NCBI GenBank assembly: GCA_028289195.1
Contig: JANQQR010000023.1
Coordinates: 186,001 to 250,000, forward strand
Length of the DNA stretch: 64,000 bases
Origin: Phycisphaerales bacterium
GTDB taxonomy: Bacteria > Planctomycetota > Phycisphaerae > Phycisphaerales > UBA1924
Direction of reading: 5' to 3'
Below, piece after piece: positions 8,372 through 16,601 of the stretch (its first letter is position 1; each line of letters begins with the position of its first letter). The notes beneath the pieces were generated by a model. It worked only from the letters and a program-made list of their open reading frames with translations, did not search any database and had not been told where the DNA came from. The translations under genes were made by a program, and so were the position numbers.

Positions 8372-9258
8372 ATCTGGTCCGGTGCCAGCGTGAGCTGGCC
8401 CTCTTCCTCGACAACCCGGAACGCCTCGTGCTCGGGGTCGTGGTCGAGCACCAGGAGCCAGTCGCCTTCGTGGGCCTGCTTCAGCAGCGCCGTGCGCACG
8501 TTCATCGAGGTGTAGGGCTCGACGTCGTAGGCCATGTTCGTGGTCGGGCGCGCATGGCGCTTCGTGGGCATGACATCGGAGATGTAGGCGACGGTGCGCC
8601 CCTTCGGGTCGGTGAACCGGGCGCACTGCTGGCCCCACGTGTGCCCGGGCGTGGGGAAGCAGGTGAGGCCGGGGAGGATCTCGGCCTCGGCGCCGACTGG
8701 CCGGAATCGCTCCTTGATCTCGGGCGTGAGGTGCGAGGGCAGGTAGGTCTTGTGCATGGTCGACTTGTTGGCCAGCGCGTCGTCGATCTCCTGGCGCTGG
8801 ACGAAGATCTCGGCGTTCGGGAACGTCGAGACGACCTTGTCGGAAGAGCCCGCGAACCGGGTCAGGCCCCCGGCGTGGTCGAAGTGGAGGTGGGTGATGA
8901 CGATGGCGTCGATGGCCCTGGGATCGCATCCGGCCTCGTCGAGGGCGTGGTGGATAGCGCGGGGGGTGCCGTCCGGCTGGGTCTGCTGGCCGTAGAGGCC
9001 CTGCTCCTTGGGGGTCATCTTCTCGCCTATGCCGGCCTCGATCAGGACGAGCTTGCCGTCCGAGGATTCCAGCAGGAGCGAGTTCTGCTGGAGGGGCATG
9101 CGGTTCTTGGCGTCGATCGCGAACTGGCCGGACTCGGGGAACCATCGCGACCAGACGACTCGCGGGATCATGCCGAACATGGCGCCAGCGTCGAGGTAGA
9201 AGATGCCCGCCTGGAGGAGCCGGGGCGTGTAGGTGACGGCGGTGCTTGCGTTGGCCAT
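8368..9258 (-). CDS. Metallo-beta-lactamase-fold hydrolase
   Basis: This is a 296-residue cytoplasmic MBL-fold enzyme. The metal motif HxHxDH is intact (H123, H125, D127, H128). Later ligands include the His of PTPGHTWGQ and the Asp of the SDVMPTKRH segment. The overall pattern resembles AHL-lactonase-like hydrolases (AttM/AiiA group), which open lactone rings, but many relatives act on other esters or thioesters, so the substrate is open. The ATG at 9258 gives the natural N-terminus MANASTAV. The gene is divergent from ruvB with fewer than 30 bases between the start codons. Confidence 0.82.
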   Translation of the reverse strand: MANASTAVTYTPRLLQAGIFYLDAGAMFGMIPRVVWSRWFPESGQFAIDAKNRMPLQQNSLLLESSDGKLVLIEAGIGEKMTPKEQGLYGQQTQPDGTPRAIHHALDEAGCDPRAIDAIVITHLHFDHAGGLTRFAGSSDKVVSTFPNAEIFVQRQEIDDALANKSTMHKTYLPSHLTPEIKERFRPVGAEAEILPGLTCFPTPGHTWGQQCARFTDPKGRTVAYISDVMPTKRHARPTTNMAYDVEPYTSMNVRTALLKQAHEGDWLLVLDHDPEHEAFRVVEEEGQLTLAPDQI

Positions 9259-9285
9259 AGGGCGCGAGTGTAGACTGTGCCCGAC

Positions 9286-10344
9286 ATGGCGACGGAGCGA
9301 TGGATCGCGGCAAACACGACCGGGCCCGAGGAGGAGCGCCTGAACCTGTCGCTGCGTCCCCGGGACCTGAGCGAGTACATCGGCCAGCGCGACGCCCTCG
9401 ACAGGGTGCGAATCGCCATCGAAGCCGCCCGCCAGCGGGGCGAGTGCATGGAGCACGTGCTTCTCCACGGCCCCCCGGGCCTGGGCAAAACAACGCTGGC
9501 CCACGTGATCGCGTGCGAGATGGGCTCGAACGTGCACACGACCAGCGGCCCGGCCATCACACGCGGCAGCGACCTCGTCGGGGCGCTCACGAAACTGAAC
9601 GAGAACGACGTGCTGTTCATCGACGAGGTGCACCGCCTGCCGATCGCCGTGGAAGAGTTCATCTATCCGGCGATGGAAGACGGCAAGATCGACGTGGCGG
9701 TCGACTCGGGCCTGAACGCGCGCACCGTGTCGATCACTTTGAAGCCGTTCACCCTGATCGGCGCGACGACGCGTGCCGGGCTGATGAGCGCCCCGCTCCG
9801 TAGCCGGTTCGGGATGACGCACCACCTCAAGTACTACCCGGCCGACGACCTGCTGGTGATCCTGGAGCGGAGCTGCTCGCTGCTGGGCATCTCGGGCGAG
9901 CGGGAAGCGATGGTGTCGATCGCGCGCCGAAGTCGCGGGACGCCGCGCATCGCCAACCGGCTGCTGCGGCGCGTGCGCGACTACGCCCAGGTGCGCACGG
10001 ACGGCGCGATCTCCGAGCGCGTGGTCGACGAGGCGCTGGCGCTGGAGGGCATCGATGCGCTCGGGCTCGACGATCTGGACCGGGCCTACCTCGAAGCCAT
10101 CGGCGGCGTCTACAAGGGCGGGCCGGTCGGGCTGGAAGCGATCGCGGCGACGATGGGCGAAGACGCGGGCACGCTGGGCGACGTGGTCGAGCCGTTCCTG
10201 CTGCAGATCGGCTTCCTGGCGCGCACGCGGCGCGGCAGGCTGCTCACGGCGGCGGGCGCGGAGTTCGCGGGCGTGGAGATCGGCGCCGAGGCGGCGGCGA
10301 TCATCGGCGGCGCGCCCGAGTTGTTTGACGAATCAGAGCAGTAG
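9286..10344 (+). CDS. ruvB: Holliday junction branch migration helicase RuvB
   Basis: This 352-residue AAA+ ATPase drives branch migration at Holliday junctions together with RuvA. Walker A is GPPGLGKTT at residues 62-70 and Walker B is FIDEVHR near 113. Sensor 1 lies in LIGATTRAGLMSAPLRSRFG. The C-terminal winged-helix domain has the usual LEAIAATMGED signature and a DVVEPFLLQIGFLARTRRGR segment. Length and order match RuvB throughout. The ATG at 9286 was chosen; a GTG at 9277 would add three residues. Neither ruvA nor ruvC lies nearby. Confidence 0.97.
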   Translation: MATERWIAANTTGPEEERLNLSLRPRDLSEYIGQRDALDRVRIAIEAARQRGECMEHVLLHGPPGLGKTTLAHVIACEMGSNVHTTSGPAITRGSDLVGALTKLNENDVLFIDEVHRLPIAVEEFIYPAMEDGKIDVAVDSGLNARTVSITLKPFTLIGATTRAGLMSAPLRSRFGMTHHLKYYPADDLLVILERSCSLLGISGEREAMVSIARRSRGTPRIANRLLRRVRDYAQVRTDGAISERVVDEALALEGIDALGLDDLDRAYLEAIGGVYKGGPVGLEAIAATMGEDAGTLGDVVEPFLLQIGFLARTRRGRLLTAAGAEFAGVEIGAEAAAIIGGAPELFDESEQ

Positions 10345-10355
10345 GCGCCAGGTGC

Positions 10356-10391
10356 CGTGGTTTTGATCCGGTCTGCCGGATCTAAGCCACG
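10356..10391. terminator. Bidirectional terminator-like hairpin
   Basis: GATCCGG (10365-10371) and CCGGATC (10376-10382) pair around TCTG. Outer arms CGTGGTTT and AAGCCACG (with one G-T pair) extend the stem to about 16 pairs. It fills the gap between the convergent stop codons of ruvB and the next gene. The T-run in the left arm (and A-rich right arm) would serve transcripts poorly as a U-tract, so the mechanism is uncertain. Confidence 0.5.
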
Positions 10392-10392
10392 A

Positions 10393-11106
10393 TCAGGTGG
10401 TTGCAGCACGCTTCGCCCGTCTCGATTCGGACCACTTCGTGAGCAGGCGCTCGAGGATGTAGACCGAGCCCACGATGAGCATGAAGATCCCAGCCATCGT
10501 GCCGAAGAGCCACGGCTCGTTACCCCAGATTCGGACGCTCCCGTCGGTTGCTCGGCTCTCCATAGTTGCCACTTCGAGGCGGTGAGCGGCCGTAGCTGTC
10601 GGCTCCAGCACCGAGCGCCCCTCGTCCCGGATTTGCTCCAAGATACCGAGCGTGTCTTGGGACCAGGCAAGGCACGACGGTGCTGATGCTTCAGGGTGCG
10701 CGAGACGCATCGCCCGATTCAATGCTTCCACCGACAGAATGCCGCTGGCGGGCAGCCGCTCGTCGGGCGGATCTGCGTTTTGCACAAATTCGAATGAACG
10801 CGGGTCAACTCCGAGGCGGAGCCAGTTGCCTTCGGACGAACCGAATCCCGAACCCAGGCCGAGATCGATGTGCTTGGCACGGTCGCCGACGAACCATGTT
10901 GCCACCATTACAACGAGGCAGCCGCGTCCGTCTTCATCTCGTTCGCAGTCAGGATCGTGGAAGAACCGGTGCTCGTCCCACTTCCAAATCTGGGGAATCA
11001 CGGAGAATCCGGCGTATGCGGCACCCCAGAATGACATTGGAACGGCGACGATCACGACAAGCAGCCACGCCGCGATCCGACCGATCAACCGAGCCCGGAT
11101 CCGCAT
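10393..11106 (-). CDS. Hypothetical protein with two membrane segments
   Basis: This is a 237-residue protein of unknown function. A hydrophobic helix fills about residues 8-32 and a second lies near the C-terminus (about 197-220), followed by a basic tail. The middle of about 160 residues should therefore lie outside the cytoplasm; it holds three Cys residues in DPDCERDEDGRGCL and PSCLAW, which could form disulfides. The ATG at 11106 was preferred because the upstream extension is Arg-rich and lies over the neighbouring gene. It is convergent with ruvB. Confidence 0.6.
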   Translation of the reverse strand: MRIRARLIGRIAAWLLVVIVAVPMSFWGAAYAGFSVIPQIWKWDEHRFFHDPDCERDEDGRGCLVVMVATWFVGDRAKHIDLGLGSGFGSSEGNWLRLGVDPRSFEFVQNADPPDERLPASGILSVEALNRAMRLAHPEASAPSCLAWSQDTLGILEQIRDEGRSVLEPTATAAHRLEVATMESRATDGSVRIWGNEPWLFGTMAGIFMLIVGSVYILERLLTKWSESRRAKRAATT

Positions 11107-11170
11107 GTCAGCCTCCAACCCCTTCCAATCCGAAACGCACCTCAACTCCGGTTTTCGCTCTCCGCGATTG

Positions 11171-12379
11171 CTACCCCCCCAGCGGCTTCTTCTCCCGCTT
11201 GCCCGCCAGGTAGCTCTCCATGATCGTCGCGCCCAGGTCGCCCGCTGTGCAGTAGAACGCCACACCCTTGACCAGGCGCGTCATCTGGTCGACGAAGCCG
11301 ACCCAGTCCATGCCGTGGTACTCCTCGATGAGCGCGAACGAGGAGATGCGGATGCCCTGCTGGTAGCAGGCGAGCGCCTCGGCGAGGGTTGCCTCGGCCG
11401 AGTCGTGGGCGGGCGGGTAGATCAGGTTGAGGATCTCCTTGTTGTCGCCAGAGAGGTGGGCCGTGGGCTGGCCGTCGGTGATGACGAAGAGCTGCTTGTT
11501 GGCGGCGCCGTGGCGCGCGAGCTTCTGCCGGGCCATCCGGAGCCCGTGGTGGAGATTCGTGAAGTGCGGGTGGGTCATCTCCGCCTGATCCAGCGGCACG
11601 CGCACGCGGACCTCCCAGTCGCGCGTGGTGATCGGCTTGGGCATGACCAGCGGGAGGTCTTTTTCGTCGATCGGCTCGGCGACGGACGAGAAGCCGACGA
11701 ACTCCACGGTGTCGAGCGGGAACTTCTCGCGCACGAGCGAGCGCATCCCCATCGCCACGCGCTTGGCGGCAACGTGCCTGCCGTAGCGCATCATCGAGCC
11801 CGAGAGGTCGATCAGGATGCACAGCGCCGTGTCCGTCGAAGACTCGACGTTGAACAGCTCGAAGTCCGAATCAACAAACTTGATGGGAAGCAGACCGTCC
11901 GCTCCTCCTCCCCTCTGCCCCTCTGCCCCATTGCCCCTCTGCCCCTTCCTCTGCATGGCGTTCTTGAGCGTCTGCCCGAGGTCGATCTCCGAGAGCGGGT
12001 CCCCCCACTGGTACGCCTTCGTTCCCTCGGTGCGCTCGCCGGCGCGCCCGGGGTCGCTCGTGGGGTGCCCGTCGCGCACGCCCGAGCGCAGCTCGCGGAA
12101 GATCTCGAGGAAGGCCTGGTGCTGCATGCCCCTGACCATGCGCTGGGTGGGCTTGAGCTGGCCGGACTGTTCGTCGCGCTCCAGCAGCCCGGCCTGGATG
12201 AGGTCGCTGATCAGCTGCTCGAGCTGCTCGTCGGGCTCGGGCGGGTTGTCGAGCGCGTCCAGGGCCTGCTGGCCGTAGGTGAGGATGAAATCGGCGAGGT
12301 TGGACGAGGGGAACAGGTCGTCGGGCGAGAGGAACCGCCCGGGGCCGTCGCCGGTGCTTTCGGAGAAGGTGAACTTCAT
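11171..12379 (-). CDS. von Willebrand factor A domain protein (CoxE-like)
   Basis: This is a 402-residue soluble protein. A helical N-terminal domain (1-140) precedes a Gly/Gln/Arg-rich linker (about 143-162) and a VWA domain (about 165-400). The metal-ion-dependent adhesion site is DLSGS at 191-195, with the downstream Thr in the PHFTNLHHGL stretch and the Asp of VITDGQPT. Bacterial VWA proteins of this kind often work with a MoxR-type AAA+ ATPase, but none is encoded nearby. The linker DNA contains 8-bp repeats. The ATG at 12379 gives MKFTFSEST; codons upstream are shadow sequence. Confidence 0.8.
   Translation of the reverse strand: MKFTFSESTGDGPGRFLSPDDLFPSSNLADFILTYGQQALDALDNPPEPDEQLEQLISDLIQAGLLERDEQSGQLKPTQRMVRGMQHQAFLEIFRELRSGVRDGHPTSDPGRAGERTEGTKAYQWGDPLSEIDLGQTLKNAMQRKGQRGNGAEGQRGGGADGLLPIKFVDSDFELFNVESSTDTALCILIDLSGSMMRYGRHVAAKRVAMGMRSLVREKFPLDTVEFVGFSSVAEPIDEKDLPLVMPKPITTRDWEVRVRVPLDQAEMTHPHFTNLHHGLRMARQKLARHGAANKQLFVITDGQPTAHLSGDNKEILNLIYPPAHDSAEATLAEALACYQQGIRISSFALIEEYHGMDWVGFVDQMTRLVKGVAFYCTAGDLGATIMESYLAGKREKKPLGG
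11902..11954. repeat. Short tandem repeats (CCCCTCTG) inside the VWA coding region
   Basis: CCCCTCTG occurs in tandem at 11910-11917 and 11918-11925 and again at 11934-11941, with degenerate copies on both sides. It encodes the Gly/Arg/Gln linker of the VWA protein. The unit is not a multiple of three. Confidence 0.75.
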
Positions 12380-12476
12380 CGCCCCAAGCGTAGGCCCGGT
12401 GCGACGGGACGCCGGGCTTCGGGTCGCGGGCGGTGCGTGTACTCTGGTGGGTCCCATTTCTTCGGAGGTTCCGCTG

Positions 12477-13529
12477 ATGAGACCGCTCGCCCTGATCACT
12501 GTGTTCGCCCTCGTGCTCGCGCCCGCTCCGGCGCTGCTCGGGCAGGATTCCCCCACCGTCGCCGACCGGTTCGCGCAGGTGAGCTCGAGCGTGGTGACGG
12601 TGAAGACGGCGTCGCGTCAGCTGCGCGACGGCGGGATGGGCGTGCTCGCGGCATCGGCGGGCGTGGGATCGGGGGTTCTCATCGACAATGAAGGGCGCAT
12701 CGTGACAGCGGCGCACGTCGTGCAGACGGCCGACAATCTGGAGGTGCAGTTCTCCGACGGCGAGACGCGCAAGGCGCGGGTGCTCGCCTCCGATCGGTAC
12801 ACGGACCTGGCGCTCATCCGCGTCGAGGGCGACCTGCCCTCGAGCGCCCAGCCGGCGGTGCTCGGCGACATCGACACGGCGCGCGTCGGAGACCGGATCT
12901 TCATCGTCGGCGCGCCGCGTGGGATGAGCCAGACGCTCACCGTCGGCCACCTGAGCGCCAAGCGCGTCGAGGGTTCCGACCAGGACGGCCTGACGACGCC
13001 CCAGATCTTCCAGACCGACGCGTCGATGAACCCGGGCAACTCCGGCGGGCCGGTGTTCGACATGGAGGGGCGGGTGCTGGGGATCGTGAGCTTCATCGTG
13101 AGCAAGTCGGGCGGCGACGAGGGCCTCGGCTTCGCGATCGGCGCCAAGACGGTGCGCGAGGTGCTGCTCGATCGGGCGCCGATCTGGGGCGGGATCGAGC
13201 CGCTGCTGCTGCCCTCGGTGATGGCCGGCGCCCTCAACGTGCCCGACGGGAAGACCGGTGTGCTCGTGCAGCGGGTGGCCAAGGGGTCTCTCGGTGCCTC
13301 GCTGGGCCTGCGAGGGGGGCGGATCGCGACCAAGGTCGAGGGCAAGGACGTGGCGCTCGGGGGCGACGTGATCCTGGAGATCGACGGCATCGAGATCAAG
13401 AACCAGGAGTCGATCAACGAGGTGCGGCGACACTTCCTGAGCCTCAAGCCGGGCGACACGATCCGGGTGAAGATCCTCCGCAAGGGCGAGATCCTGGGCC
13501 TCGAGACGGAGATCCCCGGCCAGGATTGA
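12477..13529 (+). CDS. Secreted HtrA/Deg-like trypsin-fold serine protease with PDZ domain
   Basis: This is a 350-residue exported protein with a signal peptide (about residues 1-22, ending before QDSPTVAD). The catalytic triad is visible: His in VTAAHVV, Asp in YTDLALIR, and Ser in the oxyanion motif NPGNSGGPV. A PDZ domain follows from about residue 245, with the GVLVQRVAKGSLGASLGL start and the GDVILEIDGIEI core. Such proteases degrade or refold damaged envelope proteins. A GGAGG site at 12464-12468 fixes the ATG at 12477. It is divergent from the VWA gene and shares a promoter region of about 100 bases. Confidence 0.9.
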   Translation: MRPLALITVFALVLAPAPALLGQDSPTVADRFAQVSSSVVTVKTASRQLRDGGMGVLAASAGVGSGVLIDNEGRIVTAAHVVQTADNLEVQFSDGETRKARVLASDRYTDLALIRVEGDLPSSAQPAVLGDIDTARVGDRIFIVGAPRGMSQTLTVGHLSAKRVEGSDQDGLTTPQIFQTDASMNPGNSGGPVFDMEGRVLGIVSFIVSKSGGDEGLGFAIGAKTVREVLLDRAPIWGGIEPLLLPSVMAGALNVPDGKTGVLVQRVAKGSLGASLGLRGGRIATKVEGKDVALGGDVILEIDGIEIKNQESINEVRRHFLSLKPGDTIRVKILRKGEILGLETEIPGQD

Positions 13530-13618
13530 CGCGCCGGCGAAATCCGGATCCCATATTCCCGACCAAGCGCTGGGTGGTATCTGGACCCACCCGCACCTCG
13601 AATCGGGAGACGGGACTC

Positions 13619-14149
13619 ATGAAAGCTTCGACCAAGCGGATCACCGGCGCGATCGTCTGCGCCGCGGCGACTGTCGGCATGGCCTACTTCGCGACCAGCG
13701 CCTTCGGGCAGAACGGCGCCCAGCGGAACGGGGGCGGGCTGCCCGACCTCGTCGGCGGGCTGAAGCAGATTGATGGCTGCCTGGGTGTCGAGGCCGGCCA
13801 GATGAACAGCGGGAAGCGGAGCATCCTCGCGTGGTTCGAGGACAAGGACGCGGTGATCCGCTGGTACAACAGCCGCATGCACCAGGGCGCGATGCAGATG
13901 TTCGCCGGCGCCGGGGTCGACTACAGCGAGAAGAAGCCCCTGGCGCACGTCCCCGACGGGACCGGCCCGATCCTCGTGATCGCCACGCTCAAGATGGCTG
14001 CCGAGAACCAGGTCAAGGCATCACAGGGGATGCCGCTCGAGATGATCTCGATCGAGCTGTACCAGCCTCTGCCCGGCGGGGCGTTCGCCAACGCGCGCCT
14101 CGCGCCGGATTCGGTGAAGGTGCCGCATATGGCGGACTACACGCAATAG
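13619..14149 (+). CDS. Small exported protein of unknown function
   Basis: This is a 176-residue protein with a signal peptide (MKASTKRITGAIV..., likely cleaved after SAFGQ or nearby). The mature part starts Gly/Asn-rich and then has mixed alpha/beta character, with the segment WFEDKDAVIRWYNSRMHQ standing out. I do not recognise a family. A GGGAGA site lies about eight bases before the ATG at 13619. It follows the HtrA-like protease by 90 bases on the same strand and may be co-transcribed with it. Confidence 0.65.
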   Translation: MKASTKRITGAIVCAAATVGMAYFATSAFGQNGAQRNGGGLPDLVGGLKQIDGCLGVEAGQMNSGKRSILAWFEDKDAVIRWYNSRMHQGAMQMFAGAGVDYSEKKPLAHVPDGTGPILVIATLKMAAENQVKASQGMPLEMISIELYQPLPGGAFANARLAPDSVKVPHMADYTQ

Positions 14150-14155
14150 ACGCGA

Positions 14156-15301
14156 TCAGTTCGACAACGCCCACTCGAGGTCCCGGATCAGATCCTCCGC
14201 GCTCTCGGCGCCGATCGAGAGCCTGAGGAGGCTATCCGGCGTCGTGGTGTGCGGGCCCTCGATCGACTGACGGTGCTCGACCAGGCTCTCGACCCCTCCA
14301 AGGCTCGTGGCCCGAGTGAAGACCTCGAGCGCCGCGGCGATCTGCAGCGCGCGAGCGGCGTCGCCCGTGATCTCGAAGCTGACGACGCCACCAAAGCCGG
14401 CCTCGGTGTGCATCTGTCGCTTGGCCAGGTCGTGGAACGGGCTGGACTCCAGACCCGGGTAGTGCACGCGCGCGACCTGTGGGTGGCCCTCCAGGAACCG
14501 AGCGATCTCCAGGGCGCTCTGGCTCGAGTGGCGGACGCGCTGGTGGAGCGTGGCGCAGCCTCGCCAGGCGAGCCAGGCGTCGAAGGGAGGGCAGACGCCT
14601 CCGGTGAGTTGCTGGATGGTGCGCAGGCGCTTGGCGTGGTCATCGTCGTTGGCGCTGACGATCACACCCCCCACCGTGTCCGAGTGGCCCCCGATCCACT
14701 TGGTGGTCGCGTGGACCACGAGGTCGGCCCCCAGCGTGAGCGGGTTCTGCAGGACGGGGGTCGCGAAGGTGTTGTCGACGCAGACCAGCGCGCCGGCGTT
14801 GCTGGCGACTCCAGCGCAGGCGCTGATGTCCGTCACCTGGAGCATGGGGTTCGCCGGCGTCTCGAGCCAGACGAGCCTCGTGCGCTCTGTGAGCGCGTTC
14901 TCGACGGCGCCGGGCTCGTGGGTCGGGACGTACGTCCGCTGCAGGCCCCACGGGACGAAGACCTCATCGAGCAGCGTGCGCACGCCGTGGTAGATCTCGG
15001 TCGGGGCGATGACGTGATCGCCGGGCTTGAGAGACTGGAACACGGCGCTGCAAGCGCCGAGGCCGGAGGCGAAGGCGAGGCCCGCCGCTCCCTGCTCCAG
15101 CGACGCGATCTGGCGCTCGAGCATCTCGCGGGTGGGGTTTGCGCTGCGGCTGTAGCTAAACGGGCGCGAGTACCCGCCGTCGGCGTCGCGCTCGAACGTC
15201 GTGGACAGATGGATGGGCGGCGCGACGGCGCCGGTCGAGGGGTCGATCGAGCGGGCGCCGTGGACGGCTCGTGTTTCGGGGGTGTGCTGCGGGTCATCCA
15301 T
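14156..15301 (-). CDS. Cys/Met-metabolism PLP-dependent enzyme (cystathionine gamma-synthase/lyase family)
   Basis: This is a 381-residue fold-type I PLP enzyme. Family marks include YSRSANPTR near the N-terminus, a Gly-rich phosphate-binding loop (FASGLGACSAVF), LVWLETPANPM, CVDNTFATPVLQNPL with the PLP-binding Asp, and the Schiff-base Lys in HATTKWIGGHSD. The C-terminal part has SLGGVESLVEHR and the conserved LLRLSIGAE. Members catalyse gamma- or beta-elimination or replacement on homoserine or cysteine derivatives; gamma-synthase, gamma-lyase and methionine gamma-lyase cannot be separated by eye. The ATG at 15301 gives MDDPQHTPETRAVH, matching the usual family start. Confidence 0.88.
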   Translation of the reverse strand: MDDPQHTPETRAVHGARSIDPSTGAVAPPIHLSTTFERDADGGYSRPFSYSRSANPTREMLERQIASLEQGAAGLAFASGLGACSAVFQSLKPGDHVIAPTEIYHGVRTLLDEVFVPWGLQRTYVPTHEPGAVENALTERTRLVWLETPANPMLQVTDISACAGVASNAGALVCVDNTFATPVLQNPLTLGADLVVHATTKWIGGHSDTVGGVIVSANDDDHAKRLRTIQQLTGGVCPPFDAWLAWRGCATLHQRVRHSSQSALEIARFLEGHPQVARVHYPGLESSPFHDLAKRQMHTEAGFGGVVSFEITGDAARALQIAAALEVFTRATSLGGVESLVEHRQSIEGPHTTTPDSLLRLSIGAESAEDLIRDLEWALSN

Positions 15302-15347
15302 GGGGCGGCACGAGGATACACGCCCGGTGCCGCTACTCTGCTCACCC

Positions 15348-16601
15348 GTGAACGGCACTCACGCAACTCACGACCGCGACCCGCCGGGGCGCTGGGTGAT
15401 GCTCGTCGCGCTGGCGTTCGCCGAGTTGTTCGCGATGGCGCTGTGGTTCAGCGCCTCGGCGATCGTTCCGCAGCTCGAGTCCGAGCTCGGCCTGGGCAGC
15501 GGACGGACGAGCTGGCTGACGATGAGCGTGCAGCTCGGCTTCGTGGCCGGGGCGCTGGGCAGCGCGGTCCTGAACCTGGCGGACCGGCTGCCGCTTGCGC
15601 GCCTGTTCGGCGTGTGCGCGCTGCTCGGCGCACTCTTCAACGCTCTGACGGTGATCGACGGGCTGCCGTTCTGGGCCTTCGTCGGGCTGCGCTTCGCGAC
15701 CGGCGTGATGCTGGCGGGTGTGTACCCGACCGGCATGAAGCTGATGGCGACCTGGTTCGCGCGCGGCCGGGGCCTGGCGATCGGCACGCTCGTCGGAGCG
15801 CTGGCGATGGGCTCAGCGCTGCCCCACTTCCTGAACGCGGTGCCGGTGTTCGGTGGCGAGGCGGGGCTGCCCCCGTGGCGGAGCGTGATGCTGGCGTCTT
15901 CTGGGATCGCGCTGGCCGGAGCGCTGATCGCGTTTTTCGTCGTCCGGCCGGGGCCGCTGCTCCCCAAGAGCGCGAAGTTTGACTGGCGGATGGCCGGGCG
16001 CGTGTTCAGCTCGAAGCCCGAGCGCCGGGCCAACTTCGGGTACCTCGGGCACATGTGGGAGCTTTACGCGATGTGGGCGTGGGCGCCGATCATGCTGCTG
16101 GAGAGCTTCGAACGGGCGGCGCTGAGCGAACTCGGCGCCCGCCTGGTTGCGTTCGCGATGATCGGCATCGGGGGCGTCAGCTGCGTGCTCGCCGGGCTGT
16201 GGGCCGATCGGGTCGGGCGCACGAAGGTGACGATCGTCAGCATGATCGTCAGCGGAGCGTGCGCACTGGTCGCGGGGTTCCTGATCGACCATCCTCTTCT
16301 TCTCGCGTCGGTGTGCATCGTGTGGGGGTTCGCGATCATCTGTGACAGCGCCCAGTTCAGCGCCGCGATCAGCGAACTGGGCGAGCCGAGCTACGTCGGC
16401 ACAGCGCTGACGATGCAGACGTGCACCGGGTTCCTGCTGACGCTGATCAGCATCCGCCTGGTGCCCTTCATCCACGAGCAGACAGGGAGCTGGGGTCTCG
16501 CGTTCGCGGCACTCGCGATCGGGCCGGCGCTGGGGTCGGCGAGCATGTGGATGCTGCGACGGATGCCCGAGGCCGCGCGGATCGCGGGCGGGCGGCGCTA
16601 G
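15348..16601 (+). CDS. MFS transporter
   Basis: This is a 417-residue polytopic membrane protein with about twelve hydrophobic helices in two halves. The N-terminal half contains LRFATGVMLAGVYPTGMKLMATWF, a motif seen in nitrate/nitrite and cyanate-type MFS proteins (NarK and CynX groups). The loop between helices 8 and 9 holds ADRVGRTK, the MFS motif-A-like repeat. GTG at 15348 is the likely start; it lies 46 bases from the divergent PLP enzyme's ATG, so the two share a very short promoter region. Its stop abuts the stop of the next convergent gene. The substrate is unknown. Confidence 0.85.
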   Translation: MNGTHATHDRDPPGRWVMLVALAFAELFAMALWFSASAIVPQLESELGLGSGRTSWLTMSVQLGFVAGALGSAVLNLADRLPLARLFGVCALLGALFNALTVIDGLPFWAFVGLRFATGVMLAGVYPTGMKLMATWFARGRGLAIGTLVGALAMGSALPHFLNAVPVFGGEAGLPPWRSVMLASSGIALAGALIAFFVVRPGPLLPKSAKFDWRMAGRVFSSKPERRANFGYLGHMWELYAMWAWAPIMLLESFERAALSELGARLVAFAMIGIGGVSCVLAGLWADRVGRTKVTIVSMIVSGACALVAGFLIDHPLLLASVCIVWGFAIICDSAQFSAAISELGEPSYVGTALTMQTCTGFLLTLISIRLVPFIHEQTGSWGLAFAALAIGPALGSASMWMLRRMPEAARIAGGRR

